Shown: positions 8,181 to 17,112, counted from the first letter of the stretch. The stretch: 64,000 bases of DNA from Pseudoselenomonas ruminantium (GCF_900142515.1 NZ_FRBC01000006.1:1-64000); one strand, 5' to 3'. The notes: generated by a model from the letters alone, not told the origin. Translations and numbers: made by a program.

Positions 8181-8220
8181 GGAATGATTTGACTGGTCAT
8201 CCGACCAGCCAAATCGTTCC
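8181..8220 (-). repeat. Long hairpin between pdp and cdd
   Basis: On the minus strand GGAACGATTTGGCTGGTC pairs with GACCAGTCAAATCATTCC around a GGAT loop: 18 positions with one mismatch and one G-U. There is no T-run on the minus side. Because cdd and nupC lie downstream in the same direction, it may tune segmental mRNA stability or partially terminate. Confidence 0.6.
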
Positions 8221-8232
8221 TTTATGATAAGC

Positions 8233-9555
8233 TTAGTACTTCTCTACTTTATCTTTTTCCACACGAGCATATACCAGGGGTTTCTTGACCGGAGCTTTCG
8301 CTTCAACCACAACAGCCTTGCGGTACATGTCTTCAGCACTCTTCAAAGATGCTTCCTTGGAAGTGTAAAGGGTGACCATCACGTCGCCTGCTTTCACTTC
8401 GTCGCCGTATTTCTTATGCAGCACGAGGCCAGCGGAGAAGTCAATATCGCTTTCCTTAGTTTCACGACCTGCCCCCAGGATTACGGACATCTCACCAATG
8501 GACTCTGCATTCATGCTGGTGATGAAGCCATCCGTTTCAGCCTTGATCTCAGCTTTGTATGGAGCCTGTGCGAATTTTGTATAATCGCGGAGCACGCTGT
8601 CATCGCCGCCCTGCTCCTTGACCATATTGCAGAACGTTTCAAAAGCAGAACCATCTGCAATGGATTTTTCAGCCATCTTACGGCATTCTTCCGGCGTTCC
8701 TTTGCCTACGAGATAGAGCATGTTGGAAGCCAGCTGGAGGGAAACCTCCGTAAGATCAGCCGGACCATGGCCTTTGAGCACATCCATGGATTCCGCTACT
8801 TCAAGGCTATTGCCAATACCAAGGCCCAGCGGCGTATCCATATCCGTGATCAGAGCAACCGTGCGGCGGCCTGCGCCCTCACCAATAGCCACCATGGTCT
8901 GTGCCAGTTTGATGGAGTCATCCAGCGTCTTCATGAAGGCACCACTGCCGGTCTTTACATCCAGCAGGATGCAGTCAGAACCTGCAGCCAGCTTTTTGCT
9001 CATAATAGACGAAGCAATCAGAGGAATGCTGTCAACAGTTGCCGTCACATCACGCAGCGCATAGAGTTTCTTGTCTGCCGGAGCCAGATTGCCAGACTGG
9101 CCAATCAGGCTGATGCCACATTTGTTAACCGTATCGAAGAATTCCGTGCGATCCAGTACCGTGCGGAAGCCCGGAATGGATTCCAGCTTGTCCACAGTAC
9201 CGCCGGTGTGACCCAGGCCACGGCCGCTCATCTTGGCCACTTTGCCGCCGCAGGCTGCCACAATCGGGCCCACGATCAGGGTAGTCTTGTCACCTACACC
9301 GCCAGTGGAATGTTTGTCAACCTTCTTGCCAGCGATTGCCGACAGGTCGATCATATCGCCGGATTTTGCCATGCACATGGTGAGCTGGGTGATTTCATGG
9401 TCATTCATACCATTGAACCAGATGGCCATCAGCATGGAAGACATCTGATAATCAGGGATCTCCCCCTTGACATAGCCGTCAATCATGAACTGGATTTCAG
9501 CGTCCGTCAATGCTTCGCCATGTTTCTTCTTCGTAATCAGGTCGTACATTCTCAT
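8233..9555 (-). CDS. pdp: Pyrimidine-nucleoside phosphorylase
   Basis: Phosphorolysis of uridine, deoxyuridine and thymidine to base plus (deoxy)ribose 1-phosphate. The 440-residue length and N-terminus (MRMYDLITKKKHGEALT) match the Firmicute Pdp/DeoA family. The phosphate-binding loop KHSTGGVGDKTTL and the KMSGRGLGHTGGT motif are intact, as is a C-terminal barrel-sandwich region. It is third in the operon; its product (deoxy)ribose 1-phosphate is the substrate of DeoB just upstream. Confidence 0.96.
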   Translation of the reverse strand: MRMYDLITKKKHGEALTDAEIQFMIDGYVKGEIPDYQMSSMLMAIWFNGMNDHEITQLTMCMAKSGDMIDLSAIAGKKVDKHSTGGVGDKTTLIVGPIVAACGGKVAKMSGRGLGHTGGTVDKLESIPGFRTVLDRTEFFDTVNKCGISLIGQSGNLAPADKKLYALRDVTATVDSIPLIASSIMSKKLAAGSDCILLDVKTGSGAFMKTLDDSIKLAQTMVAIGEGAGRRTVALITDMDTPLGLGIGNSLEVAESMDVLKGHGPADLTEVSLQLASNMLYLVGKGTPEECRKMAEKSIADGSAFETFCNMVKEQGGDDSVLRDYTKFAQAPYKAEIKAETDGFITSMNAESIGEMSVILGAGRETKESDIDFSAGLVLHKKYGDEVKAGDVMVTLYTSKEASLKSAEDMYRKAVVVEAKAPVKKPLVYARVEKDKVEKY

Positions 9556-9579
9556 AGGAAAAAAGCCTCTTTTCTAAGA

Positions 9580-10761
9580 TTAATCTTTGATAATGCGCGG
9601 GAGCAGGCTCTCGCCCTTGGTCTTCAGGTCACAGTCAAACATATCGGAAATCGTAGCACCGATCATCGCAAACGTAGCATGGGTGCCCAGATTTACATTC
9701 GCCTTGATATGCTTGCCGTAAATCAGCAGGGGGATGTATTCACGGGTATGGTCGGTGCCTGGTGCGCCAGGGTCGCAGCCATGGTCGGCAGTGATCATCA
9801 GCACATCATCATCGCGCATCTTGGCCATGAACTCGCCCAGCTGCTTGTCAAATACCGTTGCGGCATTAGCATAGCCGTCAATATCGCGGCGATGGCCGTA
9901 AGCCATATCGAAATCCACGAGATTGACAAAGCACAGGCCTTCGAAATCTTCATCCATGACCTTCAGGGTCTTTTCCATGCCATCCACATTGTCCTTGTTG
10001 ATGCCAAGGGTGCGGCTGATATTACGGCCGGCAAAGATATCGGAAATCTTGCCGACACCGATGGTATCAAGGCCCTTGCGACGCAGGGCATCCATCATAG
10101 TGTCGCCCGTCGGGTCAAGGGAGAAATCATGACGGCGCGGCGTACGGGTGTAGTTCGGATACTCGCCTACATACGGACGGGCAATCACGCGGCCCACACC
10201 GTGTTCACCCTGCAGGATCTCACGGGCAATCTTGCAGTATTCATAGAGTTTTTCTACCGGTACATCATCTTCATGTGCCGCAATCTGGAACACGCTGTCA
10301 GCAGAAGTGTAGACGATGAGCGCTCCCGTTTCCTTCTGTTCACGGCCATAGTCCATGAGTACCTGCGTCCCGGAATACGGCTTGTTGCAGATGATCTTCT
10401 TGCCAAAGGCCTTTTCCAGCTTCTCGATGAGATCAGCCGGGAAACCATCCGGATAGGTCGGCATAGGACGCTCGGACACGATGCCGGCGATTTCCCAATG
10501 GCCCGTGGTGGTGTCCTTGCCCTGGGAGAGTTCCCGCAGACGGGCAAAGGAGCCGATCGGTTCAGCGACAGGCTCGCCGCAGCCAACACCATCGATATTG
10601 AACAGGCCCAGTTTCTTCATATTCGGGGTATCATACTTGGCAGAACCTACAATGGACTTCAGGGTATTGCATTCCCCATCACCAAATTCAGCGGCATCCG
10701 GCTCATAACCGATACCGTAGCTATCCAAAACAATAATGAATGCTCTTTTGAATTTGCCCAT
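9580..10761 (-). CDS. deoB: Phosphopentomutase
   Basis: Interconverts (deoxy)ribose 1-phosphate and 5-phosphate. The 393-residue protein has the metal-site motifs of the alkaline phosphatase superfamily: IVLDSYGIGYEPD at the N-terminus, CNTLKS with the phosphorylated threonine, and ITADHGCDP and TDHTREYIPLL near the C-terminus. Its start codon overlaps the deoC stop codon by one base (TAATG), indicating translational coupling. Confidence 0.97.
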   Translation of the reverse strand: MGKFKRAFIIVLDSYGIGYEPDAAEFGDGECNTLKSIVGSAKYDTPNMKKLGLFNIDGVGCGEPVAEPIGSFARLRELSQGKDTTTGHWEIAGIVSERPMPTYPDGFPADLIEKLEKAFGKKIICNKPYSGTQVLMDYGREQKETGALIVYTSADSVFQIAAHEDDVPVEKLYEYCKIAREILQGEHGVGRVIARPYVGEYPNYTRTPRRHDFSLDPTGDTMMDALRRKGLDTIGVGKISDIFAGRNISRTLGINKDNVDGMEKTLKVMDEDFEGLCFVNLVDFDMAYGHRRDIDGYANAATVFDKQLGEFMAKMRDDDVLMITADHGCDPGAPGTDHTREYIPLLIYGKHIKANVNLGTHATFAMIGATISDMFDCDLKTKGESLLPRIIKD

Positions 10762-11420
10762 TATTTATCCACCTCGTCCTTCAAAAGTTTTACCGCTGCG
10801 CTGCAGCCCAGGCGAGTGCAGCCAGCCTCGAGATAAGCTTCCATCTCTTCACGCGTGTGGATGCCGCCAGCCGGTTTCATCTGTACGCCTTCACCGATGT
10901 TTGCCTTGAAGAGTTTGATATCTTCCAACGTAGCGCCCTTGGGGCCAAAGCCCGTGGATGTCTTGATGAAGTCCGCACCAGCTTCGGTCACGCACTTGCA
11001 GGCAGCGATCTTCTCTTCTTCCGTCAGGAAGCAGGTTTCCACAATAACCTTCAGCACACGATTGCCGCAGAGGTTCTTGAGCGCCTTGATCTCGCTGGTC
11101 ACAAATTCCGTATTGCCTTCCTTCAAAGCACTGACATTGATGACCATGTCGATTTCCTGGGCGCCATCAGCCAGCGCCTGAGCCGTTTCCGCAATCTTAG
11201 CGGCCGTATTGCAATTACCATTGGGGAAGCCAACAACGCAAGCTACCTTCAGTTTATCACCATATTTCTCCACAATCCGCGGTACATAGCAGGACGGCAC
11301 CATCACCGTAGCCGTTTTATAAGCAATTGCCTCCTCGCAAAGAGCTTCAAATTCTGACCAAACAGCATTCTGTTTCAATAAGGTATGATCAACCTTTGCC
11401 AAAATTTCCTGTGCGTTCAT
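10761..11420 (-). CDS. deoC: Deoxyribose-phosphate aldolase
   Basis: Cleaves deoxyribose 5-phosphate to glyceraldehyde 3-phosphate and acetaldehyde, so the operon can use DNA nucleosides as carbon source. The 219-residue protein has the Schiff-base lysine in FIKTSTGFGPKGA, the second lysine in MKPAGGI, and VDHTLL at the N-terminus. It is the first gene of deoC-deoB-pdp-cdd-nupC and starts behind AGGAGG. Confidence 0.97.
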   Translation of the reverse strand: MNAQEILAKVDHTLLKQNAVWSEFEALCEEAIAYKTATVMVPSCYVPRIVEKYGDKLKVACVVGFPNGNCNTAAKIAETAQALADGAQEIDMVINVSALKEGNTEFVTSEIKALKNLCGNRVLKVIVETCFLTEEEKIAACKCVTEAGADFIKTSTGFGPKGATLEDIKLFKANIGEGVQMKPAGGIHTREEMEAYLEAGCTRLGCSAAVKLLKDEVDK

Positions 11421-11495
11421 TATACATCCTCCTAATCAAACTACAAACGATAAGTGGAAAAAGTCACAATCTTTCCTTTTTCTCTCATTGCTCTT

Positions 11496-11520
11496 ATTGT
11501 ATCGCTTTTTATCGTACAAT
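11496..11520 (-). promoter_or_regulatory. Putative operator/promoter of the deo operon
   Basis: An inverted repeat (ATTGTA..13 bp..TACAAT) lies 76 bp upstream of deoC. On the minus strand one arm also serves as a TACAAT -10 box, with a poor -35 (TTTTAT) 17 bp upstream. An arrangement where a repressor dimer would cover the -10 box suits a DeoR- or LacI-type regulator, but no regulator gene is nearby. Confidence 0.35.
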
Positions 11521-11524
11521 AAAA

Positions 11525-11546
11525 GGACACATGTCTGAATGTGTCC
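11525..11546 (-). terminator. Intrinsic terminator after ahbD
   Basis: GGACACAT-TCAGAC-ATGTGTCC on the minus strand, 8-bp stem, followed directly by TTTTATT. It separates the heme operon from the deo operon. Confidence 0.8.
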
Positions 11547-11574
11547 CGAATAATAATAATTTGATAATATTTTT

Positions 11575-12573
11575 TTATTCACCACGACGCCCATGATAAA
11601 GACACCAGGGTTCTTCGGCCATATAGTCACCACCATGATAATAAGCGGCTCTGGCCCGGCAGCCGCCACAGACTCCCTTGTAGTTGCAGGAACCGCAGCC
11701 ACCGCTGTATTCCAGCGTGCGCAGTTTCTTCAGGACTTCACTGCTGTTCCAGATTTCGTCAAAAGGAGTATCGTGGACATCCCCCAGCTCCATATTGAGG
11801 TAAGCACAGGGCTGTACTTTCCCCCGCGGGCTGATGATGCAATAGGAAAGACCGGCCAGACAGCCGCGATGGAAACGCGTCTTTACCCCCAGCTGGTCAG
11901 CGATGCGCAAGAACTGCGGTGCACAGGTTGGCTTGAGCTCAATATCGACGGTCTGCTGCTTCTTCATAATGCGAGTCAGTACCTCTTCATACGCTTCCGC
12001 CCGCAGGGATTCTTCCTCAATGGTCGCAGCTCTGCCCGTGGGCACCAGGAAAAAGAAATGATGCGCCTTGGCACCGATTTCCACAGCAAAATCGGTCATG
12101 GCTTCCAGTTCATGCTGATTCCAATCCATAACCGTGGTATGGATCTGGAATGGCAGCCCCACTTCCCGGCAGTTCTTCATGCCCTGCACAGCTCCATCCC
12201 AGCCGCCGGGGAAGGAACGGAATCTATCGTGTTTCGCCTTATCGAGCGAATCCAGCGAAATCCCCATCCCCCTGGCACCAGCCTCTTTGAGCGCTTTTGC
12301 CATTTCCAAAGTGATCAGCGTACCATTTGTGCCGAACACCGGGAACAGTCCCAAATCGGCAGCATATCGGACCAGTTCCACGATATCGGGACGGGTCAGG
12401 GGTTCGCCGCCAGAGAAAATCATGATCTTAAAGCCCGCTTTGGCAATCTCCCGCAGAAGCTTCTTCGCTTCTTCCGTAGATAATTCATCCTCAGCCTTGC
12501 AGCCGGCATCACGATAGCAATGGGCGCAATACATATTGCAGTTATTGGTGGTATTCCAGGATACGATTTTCAC
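11575..12573 (-). CDS. ahbD: Radical SAM heme synthase AhbD (NirJ2-type)
   Basis: Predicted last enzyme of the siroheme-dependent route, converting Fe-coproporphyrin III to heme by two oxidative decarboxylations. The 332-residue protein has the radical SAM motif CNMYCAHC near residue 13, SGGEPLTRPD, and a C-terminal SPASM-like cysteine set (GCGSCNYKGVCGGCRARA, then WCLYH) for an auxiliary cluster. Pairing with ahbC 12 bp upstream supports AhbD over other SPASM enzymes. ahbA/B (siroheme decarboxylase) are not in this window. Confidence 0.85.
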   Translation of the reverse strand: MKIVSWNTTNNCNMYCAHCYRDAGCKAEDELSTEEAKKLLREIAKAGFKIMIFSGGEPLTRPDIVELVRYAADLGLFPVFGTNGTLITLEMAKALKEAGARGMGISLDSLDKAKHDRFRSFPGGWDGAVQGMKNCREVGLPFQIHTTVMDWNQHELEAMTDFAVEIGAKAHHFFFLVPTGRAATIEEESLRAEAYEEVLTRIMKKQQTVDIELKPTCAPQFLRIADQLGVKTRFHRGCLAGLSYCIISPRGKVQPCAYLNMELGDVHDTPFDEIWNSSEVLKKLRTLEYSGGCGSCNYKGVCGGCRARAAYYHGGDYMAEEPWCLYHGRRGE

Positions 12574-12585
12574 AGTACGCCCTCC

Positions 12586-13767
12586 TTATTTAATGCCAAT
12601 CTCTTCATCGGTCAGATAACAGGAGGGGTCCGACTCCCAGAAGTCTCCAGTCACAGCTTCGGCCCGCGTACGGAAATTGCCATTGCAGTTATCGAGGAAC
12701 TTACATTTTGCACAGCGTCCCTTGAGCAGATGCTTTCTATCCTTCAATCCGGCCAGAATGGGGCTGGCACTGGTATCCGACCAGATATCGCCAAATTTGC
12801 GCTCCCGCACATTACCAAAGGTATGATGCTGGGTAAACTGATCCGGATGCACATAGCCCAATGGATCGACCTCTCCGAAGGCAATACCGGAGCGATTGCC
12901 GCCATTCATCGATATATATTTCTTGATCTGTGCAGCCACTTCATCACGGCCCTCAGACAAAGCCTTGAGATACATATAGACACCATCACAGTGGTTATCC
13001 ACCGTCAGGATCTCCTTCTCCAGCCCTCGTTCCTCGAAATCACGCGTACGGCGGATAATGATATCCATAGCCCTGCGGGATTCCTCCGGCGTCACATCCT
13101 GATTTACCATTTTTTCGCCGCGGCCAGAGTATACAAGATGATAGAAGCAAACGCGATTGATGCCCTTTTCTTCAATGAAGTCAAAGATATCATCAAGCTC
13201 CATGATATTGTGGTGGTTGATCGTAAAGCGCAGGCCAACCCGCTGACCAACGGCCACACAATTCTCAATGCCCTGCATCGCCTTCTCGTAAGCGCCTTCC
13301 ACACCGCGGAACTTGTCATTGACATCCTTGAGTCCATCCAAAGAAATCCCCACATAGCCCACGCCGATATCCTTGATGCGCTGAGCCACTTCCCGTGTGA
13401 TCAGCGTGCCATTGGTTGAAAGCGTCGGACGCACGCCCTTCTTCTGGGCATATTCCGCCAGTTCGAAGAAATCCGGACGGATCAGGGGTTCACCACCAGA
13501 AAACAACAATACCGGCACATGGAAATCCGCCAAATCATCAATGAATTTCTTGGCTTCTTCCGTGGTCAGCTCATTCTTGTACTTCTGGGCATCCGACTGC
13601 ATATAGCAATGCATGCACTTCAGATTGCAGGTCTTGGTGGAATTCCACACCACCACCGGTCCCATCCCTTCTGCTGCCCCATTTCTCATGCTATGGGCAC
13701 TCTTGGTATAGCGTAGATTATCACCATAATAGTCCCGCGCAAATAATAATTTCGTTACACTAATCAT
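12586..13767 (-). CDS. ahbC: Radical SAM protein AhbC (NirJ1-type)
   Basis: Predicted to convert 12,18-didecarboxysiroheme to Fe-coproporphyrin III. It has 393 residues. The radical SAM motif CNLKCMHC follows VVVWNSTKT, and SGGEPLIRPDF and STNGTLIT follow. The C-terminus has the NirJ1-like cysteine pattern (CAKCKFLDNCNGNFRTRA, then SCYLTDEEI). In Firmicutes, NirJ1 and NirJ2 genes occur as a tandem pair as here; the older name refers to heme d1, but without other nir genes the heme b role is likelier. It lies 44 bp downstream of a tetR gene. Confidence 0.85.
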   Translation of the reverse strand: MISVTKLLFARDYYGDNLRYTKSAHSMRNGAAEGMGPVVVWNSTKTCNLKCMHCYMQSDAQKYKNELTTEEAKKFIDDLADFHVPVLLFSGGEPLIRPDFFELAEYAQKKGVRPTLSTNGTLITREVAQRIKDIGVGYVGISLDGLKDVNDKFRGVEGAYEKAMQGIENCVAVGQRVGLRFTINHHNIMELDDIFDFIEEKGINRVCFYHLVYSGRGEKMVNQDVTPEESRRAMDIIIRRTRDFEERGLEKEILTVDNHCDGVYMYLKALSEGRDEVAAQIKKYISMNGGNRSGIAFGEVDPLGYVHPDQFTQHHTFGNVRERKFGDIWSDTSASPILAGLKDRKHLLKGRCAKCKFLDNCNGNFRTRAEAVTGDFWESDPSCYLTDEEIGIK

Positions 13768-13811
13768 CTGATCCCTCTCCTAAAACAATACACATATTTT
13801 CAGCAGCCACA

Positions 13812-14432
13812 TTATTCCGTTATCTCATCCGGCTGCTTTCTGATCCCATCCAAAAGCAACCGCATCTTCATCGCTACATTTTCCTGGAAAGAAATATCCA
13901 AGGTACTGAAAGCCGTGGCCTGATAAATCGAATGGAACATCTCCGTTATGAGTTCTGCCGGCACATCATCACGCACCTCACCAGCTTCCTGCCCCTCTTT
14001 CAAAATCCGCTCAAAAAGAGGCTTGAATCCCGGTGTAGGCACAGATCTTCGTTCTTCTGCATCCTCTGGCAGTCCCGAATGGTCAGCGGCCGCCAAAAAC
14101 AGTGGCAATACATAGCGATTCTCGTCCAGGAACCGTGCCGTCAGCATACAAGCCACCGATAAGAGCTCGCAGGCTGGCCTTTTATCCTCCCGCAGTTCCT
14201 TGATGCTGGTACTGACCTCTGTCACCAGACGCCCCAAAAGATGCACCAGCAGTTCTTCCTTGGACTGGAAGTAATTATAAAAAGTTCCTGTACCTAAGTC
14301 CGCACCATTCATGATGTCAGCAATCGAAGCCTCACGAAACCCCTTCTTGCTGAACACCACCACCGCCGCGTCCAATATCGCCTGCCGGGACAACATCTTC
14401 TTCCGCTCCCGGCGGCCTATTTTCTCTTCCAT
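13812..14432 (-). CDS. TetR/AcrR family transcriptional regulator
   Basis: A 206-residue dimeric repressor. The N-terminal helix-turn-helix (RQAILDAAVVVFSKKGF, then ASIADIMNGADLGTGTFYNYF) is canonical. The C-terminal ligand domain is divergent, as usual. It precedes ahbC-ahbD in the same direction with 44 bp between, so it probably controls heme synthesis together with itself. Its ligand might be heme or a precursor; that is inference. Confidence 0.92.
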   Translation of the reverse strand: MEEKIGRRERKKMLSRQAILDAAVVVFSKKGFREASIADIMNGADLGTGTFYNYFQSKEELLVHLLGRLVTEVSTSIKELREDKRPACELLSVACMLTARFLDENRYVLPLFLAAADHSGLPEDAEERRSVPTPGFKPLFERILKEGQEAGEVRDDVPAELITEMFHSIYQATAFSTLDISFQENVAMKMRLLLDGIRKQPDEITE

Positions 14433-14510
14433 AATCGCATCTCCCCGTTTCCTCTGTATTTCATTCTGTTTATTATTATATCGGAAAAATCAGTATAAGA
14501 AAAGAAAAAA

Positions 14511-14525
14511 ATGAATTTGATTCAT
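14511..14525 (-). promoter_or_regulatory. Putative operator upstream of tetR-ahbC-ahbD
   Basis: The inverted repeat ATGAAT-TTG-ATTCAT lies about 80 bp upstream of the tetR start. A TATAAT box lies between it and the gene. It could be the TetR site or a metal-regulator site. Evidence is sequence symmetry only. Confidence 0.3.
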
Positions 14526-14551
14526 ATTTATCAGGAAAGCACACGAAAAAA

Positions 14552-14630
14552 GCCACCCTCGACTATGCAGCGACACCATAAGTCAGACCAGGAAATCTAA
14601 CTTACCGGGGTCACTGCACAGAAGGGTGAC
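14552..14630 (-). terminator. sstT terminator carrying an inserted palindrome
   Basis: On the minus strand GTCACCCTTC pairs with GAGGGTGGC and is followed by TTTTTTC, an intrinsic terminator 40 bp after sstT. The loop is occupied by the 53-bp inverted repeat at 14566-14618. The outer stem and T-run still look functional. Confidence 0.7.
14566..14618. mobile_element. Mini-element resembling two back-to-back IS3-family ends
   Basis: The left end TGCAGCGACACCATAAGTCA and the right end, read inward, TGCAGTGACCCCGGTAAGTT are imperfect inverted copies, both resembling IS3/IS150-type terminal repeats (TG-x-A-x-TGACCCC..AAGTTAGA). Only a few bases separate them, so no transposase is encoded. No clear target duplication is visible. 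It is a MITE-like solo element or an excision scar; this is a family guess from the end sequence. Confidence 0.5.
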
Positions 14631-14669
14631 TTCGGAAATTTCTTCAGGACATCAATACCTCAGCTCATG

Positions 14670-15917
14670 TCAGTTCTTCAACACGAGATCCGCATCGGTC
14701 AGGGTACCTTCTTTGGCTTTCTGCGTCAATTCCGCCGTTGCCGTAAACAGCACATCACTGGAGCTGTTCAGTGCCGTTTCACAGGAATCCTGCAATACGC
14801 CAATGATGAAACCGACACCGACCACCTGCATGGCAATATCATTGCTGATGCCAAACGACGAGCAGGCTACGGGAATCAGCAGCAGGGAACCGCCGGCCAC
14901 TCCCGAGGCACCGCAAGCGCCTACCGTAGCAATAATGCAGAGGAGCAAGGCCGTAGGCAGGTCCACATCAATCCCCAGGGTATGCGCACAAGCCAGAGAT
15001 AATACCGCAATGGTGATAGCCGCACCACTCATGTTGATGGTAGCCCCCAGCGGAATGGAAACGGAATAGGTATCCTTATGCAAGCCCAAACGTTCACAGA
15101 GTTCCATATTCACAGGGATATTAGCCGCCGAACTTCTCGTGAAGAAAGCATAGAGCCCGCTTTCCCGCAAAGTCGTCAACACCAGCGGATACGGATTACG
15201 GTGAATGTGCATATAGACAATCAGCGGGTTCATGATCAGGGCTACGGAGAAGAATGCCCCCAGGAGCACAGCCAGCAGATGGAAGTAACCCATGATGGCT
15301 TCCGCGCCGTTGGTGCCGATGGCATCTGCCACCAGGCCCATGATGCCAAAGGGTGCCAAACGGATAACCCACTGTACCAGCTTCGTGACGGCCTTGGCAA
15401 AATCATTCAAGGTTTCTTTCGTACTGTCCGAAGCGCTGTGCAGAGCCAGACCGGTCAGCACACCCCAGGCAAGGATGCCGATATAATTGGCGCTGGCAAT
15501 GGCATGGATGGGATTATCCACCACATTCAGCACGAGATTGTGCAGGACTTCCAGGATGCCGCTTGGCGGCGTAAGCTTCGCATCAGCCAACTGCAGCTGC
15601 AAGGTGGTAGGGAATGCGAATGAATAAGCCACTGCCACCAGCGATGCAAAGAACGTAGCCAACACATAGAGCCGGACAATCGGCTTCATCGAAGCACTGG
15701 CATCCGCATTTTTCTGAGCCATAGCATTCATGACGAGCACGAACACCAATACCGGTGCCACGCCCTTCAATGCCCGTACGAACAAATCACCGAATATAGC
15801 CACCAACGGCACCATTCCCGGTGCAGTCAGGGCGATGATGATACCAATTACTAAACCAACTGCGATTAGCTTGATCAGGGCAGTTTCCATATATTTCCTG
15901 CCAACTTTTCTAAACAT
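14670..15917 (-). CDS. sstT: Serine/threonine:sodium symporter SstT
   Basis: Sodium-driven serine/threonine uptake (DAACS family). The 415-residue inner-membrane protein has family signatures [35 protein letters not shown], and [14 protein letters not shown]. Two ATGs nine bases apart are possible; GGAGG abuts the upstream one (15926) but is eight to nine bases from the ATG at 15917, so I chose the latter. It has a strong promoter (15987-16015) and its own terminator, so it is monocistronic. Confidence 0.95.
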   Translation of the reverse strand: MFRKVGRKYMETALIKLIAVGLVIGIIIALTAPGMVPLVAIFGDLFVRALKGVAPVLVFVLVMNAMAQKNADASASMKPIVRLYVLATFFASLVAVAYSFAFPTTLQLQLADAKLTPPSGILEVLHNLVLNVVDNPIHAIASANYIGILAWGVLTGLALHSASDSTKETLNDFAKAVTKLVQWVIRLAPFGIMGLVADAIGTNGAEAIMGYFHLLAVLLGAFFSVALIMNPLIVYMHIHRNPYPLVLTTLRESGLYAFFTRSSAANIPVNMELCERLGLHKDTYSVSIPLGATINMSGAAITIAVLSLACAHTLGIDVDLPTALLLCIIATVGACGASGVAGGSLLLIPVACSSFGISNDIAMQVVGVGFIIGVLQDSCETALNSSSDVLFTATAELTQKAKEGTLTDADLVLKN

Positions 15918-15986
15918 GCTAATCATCCTCCTTCAAAAAATTTCTTGTATTACGATAAGTGCGTTCACCTATATTATACATATGTT

Positions 15987-16015
15987 AGTATATACTATAC
16001 TTTACACTTTTGCAA
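15987..16015 (-). promoter_or_regulatory. sstT promoter
   Basis: TTGCAA, 17 bp, TATACT on the minus strand, 70 bp upstream of the start. The -10 box is inside the palindrome TAGTATATACTA, a possible operator. Confidence 0.6.
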
Positions 16016-16069
16016 GAGATAAAGACAAAAATGTTTATTCACAGTGAACTATTGCTATTAAAGCAAAAA

Positions 16070-16104
16070 GAATGCGTACACATTTCGAGAATGTGTACGC
16101 ATTC
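16070..16104 (-). terminator. Intrinsic terminator after rfbD
   Basis: A perfect 15-bp stem GAATGCGTACACATT / AATGTGTACGCATTC with a 5-nt loop, followed on the minus strand by TTTTTGCTTT. Confidence 0.85.
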
Positions 16105-16128
16105 AGAGGACATAACACGAAGAAACTA

Positions 16129-16986
16129 TCACAAAAGCGATTCACTTTGCAATTCAATCAGATAGCGGCCCACAGCATCCTGCCAGCGGGGCAAGAGCGT
16201 AAAGCCATTATCCACCAGCTTTTCCGTACTCATACGGGAATTCTTCGGTCGTACAGCTTTGACCGGATAAGCCGATGAATCAACAGGTGTAACCATAACA
16301 TCCCTGCCCGCCTGACGAAAGACTTCCGCTGCCAGCTCCGCCCAGGAACAGAAGCCTTCATTGGTGGCATGGTAAACGCCATATTTTTCCGTATGCACCA
16401 TATCAGCCAGCAGCACCGCCAAATCACGGGTATAAGTCGGTGAGCCGATCTGATCGTTCACAACGTTGAGTTCCTTATGGCTCTTAGCCAGATTCAGCAT
16501 GGTACGGATAAAGTTCTTGCCATGAATGCCAAATACCCATGAAATACGCACAATGAAATATTTTTTCAGCAGCTCCTGCACCGCTTCTTCCCCGGCCAGC
16601 TTAGAGTGGCCATAGACATTCTGCGGCCCCTTGGGCGCATCCACCTCATAAGGCTTATCGCCATCCCCGGGAAACACATAATCCGTGCTGATATAGACCA
16701 TCTTGGCACCGATTTCAGCGCAGGCCCGCGCAATATGACGGGTACCTTCCTCGTTGATGGCATGGCAGAGTTCCGGCTCATCCTCAGCCTTATCCACAGC
16801 CGTATAGGCAGCACAGTGAACCACCACATCCGGCTGATAATTTCTGATATAGTTTTCCGTAGCTGCACCATCGGTCAGGGAGAAATCCTTGCTGGATACG
16901 CCCTGTACTTCCACGCCCCGGCTTAAAAATTCATTGACACAATCATGGCCCAACTGGCCTGTCACCCCTGTGACCAAAACTTTCAT
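16129..16986 (-). CDS. rfbD: dTDP-4-dehydrorhamnose reductase
   Basis: Last step of dTDP-L-rhamnose synthesis for cell-surface polysaccharide. The 285-residue short-chain dehydrogenase has the NADPH-binding GVTGQLGHD at the N-terminus, the catalytic STDYVFPG, and the YGHSKLAGE motif (Tyr-x3-Lys). QIGSPTYTRDLA is characteristic of RfbD. The start at 16986 (MKVLVTG) fits the family; the open frame begins eight codons earlier. rfbA, rfbB and rfbC are not adjacent, so the pathway genes are dispersed. Confidence 0.93.
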   Translation of the reverse strand: MKVLVTGVTGQLGHDCVNEFLSRGVEVQGVSSKDFSLTDGAATENYIRNYQPDVVVHCAAYTAVDKAEDEPELCHAINEEGTRHIARACAEIGAKMVYISTDYVFPGDGDKPYEVDAPKGPQNVYGHSKLAGEEAVQELLKKYFIVRISWVFGIHGKNFIRTMLNLAKSHKELNVVNDQIGSPTYTRDLAVLLADMVHTEKYGVYHATNEGFCSWAELAAEVFRQAGRDVMVTPVDSSAYPVKAVRPKNSRMSTEKLVDNGFTLLPRWQDAVGRYLIELQSESLL

Positions 16987-17086
16987 CAAAGATCCATCCT
17001 CTCCATACATTCCGCTTGATTCAGCATTTCTCCATGTTGTTTATAAATTCTATACAAATAAAAAAATTCCTGCCTCACATAAAAAA

Positions 17087-17108
17087 AGCCTTCCCAGATG
17101 AGAAGGCT
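17087..17108 (-). terminator. Terminator after the histidine kinase gene
   Basis: AGCCTTC-TCATCTGG-GAAGGCT on the minus strand, followed by seven T. It lies directly downstream of the kinase stop codon. Confidence 0.8.
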
Positions 17109-17112
17109 CTCT

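Noticed and set aside
8224-10836. An 870-codon open frame on the plus strand
   Set aside because: It is antisense to pdp, deoB and deoC, whose motifs are complete; its sequence is rich in His, Arg and Gln and shows no domain.
12586-13767. Heme d1 biosynthesis (denitrification) from the NirJ likeness
   Set aside because: No nirS, nirF or other nir genes in the window; the gene pair fits AhbC/AhbD better.
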